From Tubulanus polymorphus (taxonomy: Eukaryota > Nemertea > Palaeonemertea > Tubulaniformes > Tubulanidae), in the NCBI RefSeq assembly GCF_964204645.1, contig NC_134027.1, forward strand, positions 26,710,485 through 26,774,484: a DNA stretch of 64,000 bases. Direction: 5' to 3'. A program made the translations under genes and the position numbers. The notes beneath the pieces are model-generated. The model was not told the origin of the DNA. It saw only the letters and a list, made by a program, of their open reading frames with translations, and searched no databases. Numbering within the stretch: position 1 is the stretch's first letter; the number at the start of each line of letters is the position of its first letter. Below, in pieces: positions 36,713-47,818 of this stretch.

Positions 36713-39700
36713 ATGGCCGACGAGGAGAACGTGAAGGATGTTCCGATCGAATTACAAAGTGAAGAGATTGTAACAGAAGAAGCAAATGTCGATGTAACGG
36801 AAGTAACTGATGATCAGATAGAAGATAACAATGTAAGTGAACACCTTTCTCCTCTCCCCCTGGTTCTCTGTGTCGAGTGGTGGCTATAATAGTTGTATCA
36901 ATAATGAATGTGGATCATTGAATTGATGTTGTTTCTATTACAGATTGATGAAGTGGAACCGACCTCCGCTGCTGCTGAAGGTGAATAATCTAGTTATTTG
37001 TTTTGTTAAGTTTTAAGCATTCTAGAAATTATTGTTAAGATGTTCGTTCATTTTGTTTTGATGTTTATGAATTGTTGTAGGAGAATCAGGACTTGTTGTA
37101 GGAGATGGAGGAGATAGTGAGGCGGGTGATGGGAAATCTGGGGATGAGGAGGTACAAGATGAAGAGAATGGGGAACAAGTTGAAAATAATGTGACTGTTG
37201 GGGAAGTTGGGGAACAAAATGTGGAGCAGGTCGATGGGGAACCAGTTACTGAGCAAACTGAAGGCGAACAAGTTACTGAACTGGGTGAAGCAGAACAGAC
37301 TGCTGAGCAGGTTGAAGCAGAACAGACTGCTGAACAGGTCGAAGGGGAACAAACTGCTGAGCAGGCTGAAGGGGAACAGACTGCTGAACAGGCTGATGGG
37401 GAACAAACTGCTGAGCAGGCTGAAGGGGAACAGACTGCTGAACAGGTCAAAGGGGAACAAGTTGAGGTGAAAGCTGATGAAGCAGAAAAAGAAATAGATA
37501 CAACGCTACAAATGGAAGAAGGAGGTTAGACAATTAACAACACTATCTGAGAATAACTCATAGAATAGCAGATAACTCATCGCTCTAACTGACTGACAAA
37601 TTGTAGCAGATAACTCATCGTTCTAACTGACTGACAAATTGTAGCAGATAACTCATCGTTCTAACTGACAAACTCTAGTTCTAACTGACTGACAAACTCT
37701 AGCGTTTTCACTAACTACCTGACGAAAATATCACAAACTGTATGACGAACTTATCACTAACTGTCTGACAACTGTTGAACTATTACCGGTTTTTATGCTA
37801 AATATCTAACGATTTTATTAACTAAACCGATGTTCTATATTTCAGTAGAAAAAAGAAATTATGATTTCCATTTAACCCTGATTTAAACTGATCACAATTT
37901 CAACCAATTTCTTCTTGATATCGGATGTGTTTATATTGAAGGTGCGCGTGAAGATGCAGCAACTGGAACCGAACCGAGTGATGAAATACATGAAACGGAT
38001 CCTCATGCTGTATCACCTCGAACTCAAGCTAATCTTACCGCTACTGCTACTGGTAAATCATCATCATCGTTTATCACTTCTGATTTTTGTAGACAAATGA
38101 TATTGAGAATTTGATGAAAAAAATGAAGAGAGTTGTGTTGTGTCAATTCAATTGTATCAGCCATTTCAAAACTTATTCTGAAAATGCCTCTATCCTCGAG
38201 GTTTTTCAATGTTGTGGATTATATCTATTACTATCTCCATTCATCATTACATCTATAGATAATTCATACTCGATATTCTATAATTTTGTATTCAGTAAAG
38301 TTTGTGTTGATGCCCAGTGGACAAGTCGTAACGATGGCCTGCAGTCTCGGTCAAACATTGGGACATCTGAAAGAACATTTTGCAGCCGAGTTGAAAGTTC
38401 CTCCATCAGTGATAATGTTAATGTTCGGAGGTCAGTTAAATGAATGTATTCCCGTTATATCCTTTTATTTGTTTGATTCGGTCGTTTTAAGAATTTCATT
38501 GTTTCTACGAATACCGTTAGGTCGCAACATGGAGAATGGTATTACGCTCGCCGATCTAGGTGTCGGTCCTAATGGAACTGTGCAACTAGAAATGCAATCG
38601 GCAGATCCAGTGAATACTCCTATACAGGGATATCGACCGAGACAAGAATATCACATGCCAGACGTTATATCGGTGCGAGTTCAGACAGGTAAATATTCTC
38701 AATCCACAAAGTTGCTCCGTTGCAATTCAATTCTGTAAAATCTTAATCTGTAATATGACTGTGATATACAATTAAGAAGCAACGAACACGCATTGAAATA
38801 GATTAGCTAAAATAAAACATCATTTAAATATCATGAGGTTAATGAGCAAAACCCACTGGTGATTTGACAGTTTATTCAGACAGTTTTGAAGTTTTGACTT
38901 ATCTTCATCAGCAGAGAAACTATTTTTTTTTCGTTTCTCATGAAGTTTATAGATTGTTAAATCATCAACTGTGGATTTTGTTCTTTGTTCATTAACTCTG
39001 AAATGGTGAGAATTAATGAGATTGATATCAGTGTACCAGTCATCATTTTGTGTCAACACTAGGGTAATTGCTATAGTAAAGAACAACAAAATTGTTACAT
39101 CGAAGAATCTGATGATTCACTGTTATCATTGTAGATGACGGCACCGTCAAAAATGTCGTGGTCGAAATTGAAAGAGCGACAAAAAAGAAGCCGTATTTAG
39201 GCGGATACAGACATAAAAACAGCGGCGTCGAGTATCACCACGCGTCGGCGCAGACTATGAAAAAGATACGAGCACCGACTGCGGTGGAGCGAAACTGCAG
39301 AGACACGCAAACAGTTCAAATAAAACACATCGTTCAACAAACAACGAATAACATGTCGACTCAAATGACTGGTATCGGTGTTTACGTGTCGAATGTGCAG
39401 GATAAACTAATGACACCTGGAAAATATACAACCGCAGATGATTATAAATCTATGTTACTTGAAAAGGTTAGAAAAATATCACTTCGATATCAATGATAAA
39501 TGGATTGTATTCAACCAAAAATTCATTAATTCTTGTCTATAAATTTTTGATTAGACTTTTAGCAGTCTTTAAGCTACAGTAGCTGAAGTTGAATCTACAA
39601 TCATATATACCTACAGTAAACTTCACCTAACTCCAGACAAACTGGGGCCGGCAAAATCAGTCCAAGGCAAGGGAATTAATTCTAGCCTTTAAGAATTTTT

Positions 39701-42700
39701 GATTAGACTAAAGCAGGCTCTAAGCACCAGTCTCCAGCTGTTTAGTGAAATCCACAATCATATACACAGTGTACAGTAAACCTCATTCATTGATACGAGT
39801 TTTTATGAATTTTTGATTAGACTAAAGCCGTTTTTATGCACCAGTAGCTGAAGTGAAATCCACAATTGACAGTAAACCTTGTCTAACCCGCACAAACTTG
39901 GACAAGCAAAACCGAAGTCCGGGTTAAGGATAAGAAAATAAGTTAGAAAGTCAGAAAAATTATTTAGTTAGTCAAAAGAGTTAGTTAAAAAGTCGTCCTG
40001 AGTTAGCCATGTCTGAGTAAGGGGAGGTTAACTGTGGTTACTTCAGCGCTGCCTGTCTCTTCAGACATATTCATTTGAAGGTTTATAAGGTGTATACATG
40101 AGCCTATGTTCGTTGTCTTGAAATTAGTAAATGATGTTTATCAATGTTGTATTTTTAGATTATAATCATTCAGAAGTACTACAGACGTTGGCTAGCTCAG
40201 CGTTACGTGCACAAACTCATCGAAGACAAAAATCGTCGTCTGGAATGGGAGAGACAAGAACAGATCAGAAAGAAAAAAGAAAAGGAAGATCGAATCAAAA
40301 GAGAATTTGAGAGAAGAATGAATCCAAAAACTAAGGAGGATTTCGATTTGTTGTACCATGCATTAGAAAGTAAGTGCTGTTTTATACAGTTTAGTATTAC
40401 AGTCTCTAGGGCATGGTTTTACAGATTGGTATTAACTTTAACCCAAATTCATTTTCAATTGAATTAACCCTCAGGTTAAAGTCCCCCCCAGGTTATAGAG
40501 TTAAAACTGGTCTATAAATCTGGACCCAGTGTGAAAGAGAAACTAGACTCAGTAAATTAAAGATTGGTCTAAGTAAAATGATCCATCGAGAAAGTGTTGA
40601 AAATTTTACTCTAAGGAAAATGGGGGGGGTTAAGTACCTCATGAGTCTATAATGAAAACACCGGCCTCGAGTAGCAAAGATTTATTCATGTGAATTAATT
40701 GATTACTTCTAGAATGGAGACAAGAAGAACTAGAACATATAAATAATACATTAACCGGAGCTGAACGTAAAGCTGCGTTGTGTCAACTGTTAGAACAAGA
40801 AACACACCTGATTGGATCAATCGGTCGACACAAACTGGAAGCTGACACCGAAAATAAACAGAAACATATACAGAGTTTCCTAGAAAAGGTAACGATGATG
40901 ATTGTAGAGCATTCATGAAATACATCTTTAGCCATAGGGTTGATTGACCAAGCTTCCCTTTGTACATACCAGTAATGCATGATATTGCTAAACATCTGGG
41001 ACCGGTTCCATAGTCTTGGCTTAGACTTAAGACCATGTTAATTCTATAGCCAATCTAACAACTTGGGACCAAACTTATGGAACTCGCCCCTAGGTCTAGT
41101 TTTATAGACTGGTATTATCTTTAACCAAGGGGTTAACTCAATTGAATATGAATTGAGTTAGCCCCTGGGTTAAAGATAATGCCAGTCTATTAAACCGGAC
41201 CTGGCTGGAGTTTGAAGGTTTTAAAAAATCTGCATATTTTCGCATTGGTATTTATGCTTATTTCTGAAATTGCTTTCATGTTAGGCTTCGTCGCCAAAAA
41301 AGTGGAGAGGACGCGATGGCAAAATGACGGAGATGGATACACCGTTTACAATCCGTGCTGCGGAACTGAAAGATATTTATAACAGCATCACGATGAAATA
41401 TCTCACACAAGACGAACGATTAGACGTTTTACTTACGTTGAAACACACTGTAAAGGTTTGTATTTCTGTCACTGATTTCAGCAGAAACAATATATATATA
41501 TCCAAACCTTTAAAATTGAAGTCTGAAATGTTTCCTTAAGCTAATAACTCAACGTTTTGACTTTATCTGAATTGTTGTTTTAAGGGGCCAGTCCCACTAT
41601 CATAGATTAGACCAATCTAAAACCATTTTAGTTATGTAGTCAATCTAACAACTTAAGGCTATAGTCTAGAAATTGGAGACTACTTCTGGACTTTAGAAAC
41701 TGGGCCAGAAATTACATTTTTGAAGATGATTATAGGATAGAGCTTAAAATTCAAATGAATAAAACCTGAAGGAATCATTTCCGACTCTTCACACTCTTAA
41801 TGTGGCATTTCACATATTATCAGTGTTTCATCTGTGGTTATATGTAGTTGTTGTATTTTGTAGGAACACGACTGTAAATTAACACAAGATATAATCGAGT
41901 TGATAGATCGAGAAGCCGATTTATTGATGCGAGGAGTTAAAGAAGATAATCTAACCGGTTTGAGGAAAAGAATATCAACTTTGTTCCTTCAGTATATCAA
42001 AACACCGACGTTTAATCCTGAGGTTACCAAATTACTGAAGGTAATTCAATTGATTTATGTCGAGAAATACTGATTTGATATATTTGATGCATACAGAAAT
42101 ATTGAAGAATGTTACTGAGGGTCTTACTTTTAATAACTGATTAATTTGAATATTTTCTTTCATATTTCAATGAAATGTTACTAGAAAAAATACAATTTGT
42201 TGCTGATTGTACATTTTAGAGGTTGACCGCCTTGTACCTAGATAAATGTGAATGTTTGATATGTTTAAACATGTGTTACTGTGTTAAATAGGTTCCTCAA
42301 GATCCAGCTCAGCTTCGTAAAAATATCTACTACTGCAACAGTTGTAACCAATATCTACCGTCAACGGACTTCCAACTTTCATCCAATTCGAGAAATGTTG
42401 GTAAATGCCGTAAATGTCAGAAGATTGACAATGACGCTCGCGTTAGACAGGATTACAGTCAATATAGATATATGTTGAATGCTCTGCGAAAGTCTGAAGA
42501 AGCGATGGGCGACGGATCGAAAATTGCCTTCCTTTTACAGGTACTTTTTATGTATTCTTGAAAAATATCCAGTTAAACCCACTGAAAAACATAGCTCAGG
42601 GTCCCATTTTTACGAAAAAGTTAAACTCAAAATTTTGGTTTATTTGCTATTGGTTACTTCATGTTTTCAATGAGGACAACAATTCAAACTTAACCGCTTT

Positions 42701-43858
42701 AGGCTTGAAAACTTTTTCGTGAAACCGGGCCCAGATCAGCTAACAATCCGATCAGATTGCCGATTCGTTTGTCTTACAACCTTAAGAGCGCTCTTGGTTT
42801 GGTGACTGGCCATTTTGAATGCTAGTCGTCATCAGTGACTGTTAGCCATAATTGATTGCCATAATCAATACTGCTCTGAGTATGCCTGGTGATGGCTAAC
42901 AGTTGTTAGCCGAAACGTCGCTCCTCAAATATAATAATTCTGATATAGAATTTTTCAATCTTGGCGTCGTTATTGTGGGATTTCTCTTGTTATCATCATA
43001 CACGGATATTGTGTATCTTCTCGTCTTATAAGTTTCACTGTATCTCAAATCCAATTAACTAAGTGTAAGTCATCATTATGATCATAGCTATGATGACTTC
43101 AGCAAGTTCGTTCAATTCCTTCATTCCGTTGAAAATAACGGTGATAATTCTAATTTCAGGAAAGCGATCTGCGTTATTTGGTGGAGAATGTTTGGAATTC
43201 TCAGAGTATGCTGAGCGCGTGGGACGATTTATACGACCTCGTGTTGATACGATGGGATAGAAATGAGGAGTGGTCTCCGTGGAATTGTATTCTCCTCACG
43301 AAAGACGAAGCCTCCGCTCACGTTAAATTAGAAAATTTGGAAGAGGTGAGTAGCGAATATTTCCCGTAAAAAACAAAAATAATTCCTTCATTTAGTTCGG
43401 ATAAATATACATTATCTTAATCATCAATCATTATTTGTTTGACAAATTTATGATTGTATCACATTCAAAAGCGAAATTTCATGAAAGACCTTCATTTATA
43501 CAGCATTACAAAAACGACAATTCAAATCACAGAAATTGTCTTAGAGTTAAGCATTCATTTAAAACGAATAAATTCTTCACGATTTTTGTGCCTAGAAACC
43601 TCTCGATTACAAAATCTAATAATCTTTACATGCTTCACTCTATCATTACATATTTACAATATTTCTTATCTGCCTGCTGTTTTTCAGGGTTACGGTAAAG
43701 TGTTTATGCATAAAGCTAATCACAAACACACGCTCGCGCGCAACTATTTCTCCAGATTACCCGGAATGGCTGAACTGATGCACGCGAAAGAGAAAGAAAA
43801 CCAAAAAAGTCGCGGACCTTCAGTTTCCGGTCAACGAGTTCCAATCAGAGCACAGTAA
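36713..43858 (+). CDS. IQUB: IQUB, IQ motif and ubiquitin-like domain protein (radial spoke)
   Basis: Axonemal protein of radial spoke 1 in cilia and sperm flagella. ATG at 36713 ([20 protein letters not shown]), TAA at 43856-43858. Coding exons: 36713-36832, 36944-36980, 37081-37524, 37942-38052, 38296-38430, 38521-38688, 39135-39466, 40159-40369, 40713-40888, 41285-41455, 41864-42040, 42292-42540, 43160-43345, 43688-43858. They sum to 2,688 nt (895 aa), longer than the roughly 790 aa human protein because of an acidic repeat-rich N-terminus. The ubiquitin-like fold is about residues 238-330 ([20 protein letters not shown], then [17 protein letters not shown]). The IQ motif is near 450 ([17 protein letters not shown]). 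A CNSC...CRKC cysteine pair near 708-735 looks like a zinc ribbon. The conserved C-terminal region is [17 protein letters not shown] and [14 protein letters not shown]. All phases join. Confidence 0.95.
37230..37470 (+). repeat. IQUB: 27-bp coding repeat in IQUB exon 3 (acidic 9-residue repeat)
   Basis: Imperfect 27-bp repeats encode E-G-E-Q-T-A-E-Q-(A/V) units, roughly eight copies. The repeat also opens antisense and alternative frames (a Cys-Ser-Ala-Val frame on the minus strand), which are not considered real. The exon enters and leaves in phase with its neighbours. Confidence 0.88.
37560..37735. repeat. 38-bp tandem repeat in IQUB intron
   Basis: About three and a half copies of a 38-bp unit, AGCAGATAACTCATCG plus TCTAACTGACTGACAAATTG, at 37568, 37606 and 37644, decaying to CTGACAA motifs. 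It follows directly after the repeat-rich exon. Confidence 0.8.
39595..40040. mobile_element. Clustered copies of a palindromic element (family B) in IQUB intron
   Basis: Contains ACAGTAAACTTCACCTAACT and ACAGTAAACCTTGTCTAACC on the left sides and the inverted TGAGTAAGGGGAGGTTAACTG at 40015-40036. A cleaner single copy is at 44119-44279, with both ends (ACAGCAAACCTCACGAAACT and GAGTAAGGTGAGGTTAACTG). Partial related sequence lies near 25785-25850. Confidence 0.6.
41093..41213. mobile_element. Near-perfect hairpin (foldback) element in IQUB intron
   Basis: The left arm TTTTATAGACTGGTATTATC, continuing CTTTAACC, is mirrored by the right arm GATAATGCCAGTCTATTAAA. The arms meet at AATTGAATATGAATTG. 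Arms are about 50 bp with few mismatches. A diverged relative is at 40405-40530. Confidence 0.75.
42590..42735. mobile_element. Palindromic element family E, copy 1 (copy 2 at 47565-47705)
   Basis: About 140 bp. The core GGTTACTTCATGTTTTCAAT followed by GAGGACAACAATT is shared almost exactly with 47565-47705. Ends are CAGGGTCCCATTTTTACGAA and the inverted TTTTCGTGAAACCGGGCCC. An isolated end-like sequence (TTCGTGAAACTGGGCCCAGT) is at 34001-34022. Confidence 0.75.
42775..42990. mobile_element. SINE/MITE-like repeat with GCCGAAACGTCG motif
   Basis: IQUB intron segment with TTGGTGACTGGCCATTTTG, repeated CTGTTAGCC motifs and GTTAGCCGAAACGTCGCTCC near the 3' side. Similar GCCGAAACGTCG motifs recur in many invertebrate interspersed repeats. 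This is recognised by motif only; ends are unclear. Confidence 0.45.
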
Positions 43859-44414
43859 TATCACGATCTATCTTAGTAGAATATATCATGTTTCAACTGA
43901 CTAGTTACTAGAAATAGAAATCTGGAAAAATCTGAATGTTTTACTCAACATTTCTGTTGATATTCAATTTGTGTATATTACATGGAATAGATCGATATCA
44001 ATGAAAGTACTGTGATATATTTGTAATAACATTCATCTTTTAGTTCTTAAACTAGTCGACTTATTCCGTCCATCAAAGGTTCTTTTTATACATGAATAAT
44101 CATATTTCTTATGATAGTACAGCAAACCTCACGAAACTTCGACAAACCAGGACCGGTAAAATTGGACTGAGTTAATCCAGACTAGAGTTAAAGATCGGAA
44201 ATATGCTTTCGGAAGTCAGAAAATGATTTTATTTTTTATCTGAGTTGGCCATGTCTGAGTAAGGTGAGGTTAACTGTAATATGAATCTTGAGTATCTATC
44301 TCGTTTATCTCGTTCAAATGAACCAAATTGAATTATTTACTAAGAAATAAGAGTAAAAATTTTTAAATCAATGTTATCAATATGTACATAAATAATGATT
44401 GTTTAATGTTTGAG

Positions 44415-44420
44415 AATAAA
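44415..44420 (+). terminator. IQUB: IQUB polyadenylation signal AATAAA
   Basis: AATAAA about 560 bp after the IQUB stop, followed by a T-rich stretch. It is the best-placed plus-strand signal before the convergent TIR-RHIM gene. Confidence 0.6.
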
Positions 44421-44931
44421 GAATTTTTCTTCAAAAACATTTTGTAAGTCTTTTTAAACAATGGTTTACAGCATTTTGACATTGACGTCTATGAAAGCAA
44501 CTTGATTTAAGCAATCGGAACATAAAACATCTTCATGACAAACATAAGTAGACTCTTTTAAACCCAAATTACCCCCAAGAAAATGGCCTCTATAATATAT
44601 AACAATGTGCAAATTTTCTTACTCCAATTCATCGTGACAATGACCCATGATTCCCCACTTCGAAATTTGTGAGAGAACATATTGGTCCCACAAGATCTAA
44701 GGCAAGCAGAGTCACCGGTAAAGTAATGATTTCAATAGCAGACTCGAAGGACATTTGGCAAAACACATCGACTATATCTTGTAGAGCTCACCTCAAAAAC
44801 AATGAGTTGAAAGTACAGTAAATACTGCAAGATCACAGACAAGCAATAGTAAAACTGAAGATAGACAAATTACGACATCATTTGCAATTTCAGAATGATT
44901 CGAATGTGATGGAAGGTTAGAATTTAGTTTT
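44421..44931. other. Convergent intergenic region / 3' UTR of TIR-RHIM gene
   Basis: The 3' ends of IQUB (plus) and the TIR-RHIM gene (minus) face each other here. I see no further gene or clear element. Confidence 0.5.
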
Positions 44932-46188
44932 TTAGCAAGTTTCGAATAAACATTTTACAATTCCTCCTTGCAGTGTTAAGTCACTGTATACATCATCAGC
45001 TCGAAAAGGAGTTTTACATACAGTTTCATCATTTTCATAAACAGTTTTACGTTCAGTGGCATCATTTTTACAAACGGTTTTACGTTCAGTTTCATCATTT
45101 TTATCTACAGTTTTACGTTCTGTAGCATCATTTTTATCTACAGTTTTACGTTCAGTTTCATCATTTTTATCTACAGTTTTACGTTCAGTTTCATCATTTT
45201 TATCTACAGTTTTACCTTCTGTAGCATCATTGTCATAAACAGTTTTACGTCCAGTGGCATCATTTTTATAAACGGCTCTTTCTTCTGTAGCATCATCAAA
45301 TTCTTCCTCTTCACTACTAGTACTATCATCATCATCATATGTCGTAACTGTCATGGTGTTTGAATTTCCAAGCTGAACCCCTTTAGCATGATAGATATTA
45401 ATGACAGTCCCGGGCAGTATATCAGTGCATCCTTTATCACGACTTCTGCTAGTTTGACTCATACCTTCTTCACGTTTGTTTTTTTGTTCTTTCAAACTAA
45501 GTTCACTTAATTTCTTCGTTAGATTCATCGAGGCTGCTGCGTCGGTTTCAGCTTTCCGCTGATGCGAAATTGCCATTTGTTCCTTAAACTTTTCAATTTT
45601 CCAAAGTTTTAATTCGTGTTCATCTTTTTTCTCACGCTCCCTTTTGTATTGTTTTTTCAAATTCATAATCTTCACGAGATTTCTTTTTTGAAATTTTTCA
45701 AAATACGTTGTATCGCTGGGACATGATTTACTGGGAATTGCTTTGATTTCAATTGGTTTTATTCCTCTCAAACCAAACGGAAGATTCACATCTTTCATAG
45801 TATCTAGACAAATCATCGGTAGAAGGCACCATCTTTTATCCGGATTATCGAACATCTCAGCGACTGCATCTTCTTTTATCAAATCGGAGTGGAAACCGAC
45901 AAAATTTTGCGTAATGTACATCATCATATATGTACTTTTATTGAAACATTCCTCACGTCGTTTTAACCCCTGATAATACAGACAACTGTCGTCTTCGGTA
46001 CATATTCGAGGTTTACATTCTAAAGACTCTATTTCACCTTTTAGAATGTGCGCTTTCTCTCTATCATTAGGATGATATAACAAAATAGCATCGTATTGAC
46101 CCTCCTGATACCAATCAGGGTCATCTATACCCATCTTTTTAATGAACAGTCCAACATCGTCCATTGTTGGTTTTTTTGTTGGCTCCAT
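44932..46188 (-). CDS. TIR-domain protein with RHIM-like motif (TRIF/TICAM1-like adaptor)
   Basis: Predicted 418-aa innate-immune adaptor, probably linking Toll-like receptors to RHIM-dependent (RIP-kinase type) signalling. The first ATG in this exon is 46188-46186 (MEPTKKPTMDDVGLF). The open frame extends 5' through a GTG (46200) to a splice acceptor at 46212-46213, so a further coding exon cannot be excluded. The TIR fold spans about residues 30-155: box 1 YDAILLYHPND, then CFNKSTYMMMYITQNF, WCLLPMICLD and LRGIKPI. A charged helix follows (KIEKFKEQMAISHQRKAE), as in TRIF. At about 263-281 is HAKGVQLGNSNTMTV, matching the RHIM core (V/I)Q(L/I/V)G. An acidic stretch leads to a nine-copy 11-residue tail. 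No death domain, transmembrane segment or SAM domain is seen. The TICAM1 label is from domain order and local motifs, not a tree. Confidence 0.87.
   Translation of the reverse strand: MEPTKKPTMDDVGLFIKKMGIDDPDWYQEGQYDAILLYHPNDREKAHILKGEIESLECKPRICTEDDSCLYYQGLKRREECFNKSTYMMMYITQNFVGFHSDLIKEDAVAEMFDNPDKRWCLLPMICLDTMKDVNLPFGLRGIKPIEIKAIPSKSCPSDTTYFEKFQKRNLVKIMNLKKQYKREREKKDEHELKLWKIEKFKEQMAISHQRKAETDAAASMNLTKKLSELSLKEQKNKREEGMSQTSRSRDKGCTDILPGTVINIYHAKGVQLGNSNTMTVTTYDDDDSTSSEEEEFDDATEERAVYKNDATGRKTVYDNDATEGKTVDKNDETERKTVDKNDETERKTVDKNDATERKTVDKNDETERKTVCKNDATERKTVYENDETVCKTPFRADDVYSDLTLQGGIVKCLFETC
45001..45294 (-). repeat. 33-bp coding repeat, 11-residue tail of the TIR-RHIM protein
   Basis: About nine tandem units of the form K-N-D-(A/E)-T-E-R-K-T-V-(D/Y/C) encoded by 33-bp repeats. 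They lie just after the RHIM-like motif and an Asp/Ser/Glu-rich linker. The repeat makes an open plus-strand frame too (Ser-Val-Leu-Arg-Ser), which is not considered real. Every unit has a Thr-Glu and a Lys-Thr-Val site. Confidence 0.92.
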
Positions 46189-46874
46189 GATCAATGGCAC
46201 TGGCAGGTATTCTGAAAAATTAAAAATGATACCGTATTATGTTGTTGATATCGTAATTTGGGTTGGAAGCAATAAACTTTAAAAAACTTTGATAATAAGT
46301 AAAAAGTAAAAGAGTATTGGCAATTGTAGGCCTACTGACTGGCATGACAGGCATGACTGGCATGAAACAAATAGTTTTGTAAATTATACTTGTAGTGTAG
46401 GTTACAGGGGCCTTACACGAATATTTATGACCCCATTATCGTAGGTAGTACCTATCAGGCTACTGGGGTCAAAATCGTTTTGTGTCAGGCCCCTGTGTGT
46501 GTGGCTGTGGTGTTGTTAGGCTAAAAACTAAAAAGACAATCAGAAAGTCAAGAACATAGCATTAAAGACTGCAAACAAAGATTAATGGAACCAGGCGACT
46601 GTGGTGAATATTGATGTTGTCTTTATTTAGTCAGTAACCTGTCTGCGGTTTAGTTTCACGATCGGATATTTTCACAAACCACATACATACGTTGGTATAA
46701 GCCCATCCGATTATAAAAAGCTTACCACCAACGATTAGGTAACTAACTAGTCTTTATTCTACTTACTGCTCTCTATTTAGAAATCGTTATTGTATCTTCC
46801 TTGTAAGAAAAGTGGTGATAACCTCTAAAATTTATTATTTAGATTATATTATAGATGGCGTTACGGGACTTTAC

Positions 46875-46963
46875 CGGGTTTTCCCATTTTTTTAGGTCGT
46901 CATTAGTCCCAAGACGAGTTTGTCGATGACGTAATTGGTAAATAATAACATAACCACGTGCGT
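46875..46963 (-). promoter_or_regulatory. Candidate promoter and first exon of the TIR-RHIM gene
   Basis: On the minus strand this segment ends in a good splice donor (CCCG then GTAAAGT at 46874-46868) that could join the acceptor at 46212. Its sequence from 46963 to 46888 (CACGTGGTTATGTTATTATT, ACGTCATCGACAAACTCGTC, ACTAATGACGACC) is an inverted near-copy of the segment upstream of PABPN1 at 47819-47895. The start of transcription is inferred. Confidence 0.5.
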
Positions 46964-47564
46964 GAGGAACAGACATAAATACAAAAACTTTATTCAACCA
47001 ATTCTGTGCGCTGAATTGTATGATCATAAACAAATTGCCGCAATCTTTTCCTTCGTTATCATCTTTTGTTGATTCTTTGTTCAACATTATTCAAAAACGA
47101 ATAATCACTAGTTTGTAAATAAACAAAATGAATTATTTACTTGCGTAGAAGTAGTAATGCATGTTTATTTTCTTGCAAGACTTATAATGATAAAATCAAA
47201 TAACTCTTGCTAGTAGACTATATGATGTGTTTTTAGATACCCATTCAACAATAGCCGGAATCATAGAATAGTTCTAAAGTTCTTCAATTCGTCTTAAATT
47301 TAGTATGATATGTGAAACTGGGTCTACTGAAAATTCGAAAATCTGTCCTATTTCAGTAGTATGAACTAACTGATAGCTTATCGTAAGAGATTTCAGAAAA
47401 AAAACAACATAAAACACGAAACAAAACATTCTTTATTTTTCTTCTCAGATAAGCCCAGTAGAGTTCGATTCAGACCGACATGTCTTTTGCAATCCTTCAC
47501 AGTAAAGAATGGATTAAAAAACGATGTTTTAGGTCAACTGCCAGTCCTTTCTAGTCCTGAGCCC

Positions 47565-47705
47565 AGTTTCACAAACAAGTTCAACTAAAATTTTTGGTGT
47601 AATTGCCATTGGTTACTTCATGTTTTCAATGAGGACAACAATTAAAACATAACTGTTTTAGGCTTAAACTGTTTCGTGAAACCGGGCCCTGATCAGACTT
47701 TTTAT
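47565..47705. mobile_element. Palindromic element family E, copy 2
   Basis: Starts CTGAGCCCAGTTTCACAAAC and ends with the inverted GTTTCGTGAAACCGGGCCCT. The core matches 42590-42735. It lies between the TIR-RHIM and PABPN1 promoters. Confidence 0.75.
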
Positions 47706-47818
47706 CAGGTATTTACTATCAAGCCCGACTGAGCTAGGCCATCGTCTGATGCTCTCTCTCAAGTCAAGTTGAAATAGACATTTCCAACTGCTCTAACAGA
47801 TAAGAGCGCGTACCAGGA

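Noticed and set aside
37022-37460. Cys-Ser-Ala-Val and Phe-Ser-Ser-Leu minus-strand frames
   Set aside because: Antisense of the IQUB acidic repeat exon, which is supported by phase and splice sites.
45056-45238. Plus-strand Ser-Val-Leu-Arg repeat frame
   Set aside because: Antisense of the TIR-RHIM repeat tail.
46189-46200. Start of the TIR-RHIM protein at 46200
   Set aside because: That codon is GTG. The first ATG in the exon is at 46188, although coding from an upstream exon remains possible.
46839-47087. 82-codon minus-strand frame upstream of the TIR-RHIM gene as an N-terminal exon
   Set aside because: Its possible donors do not give the right phase for the acceptor at 46212, and it overlaps the duplicated promoter-like block. 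A 5' UTR role is likelier.
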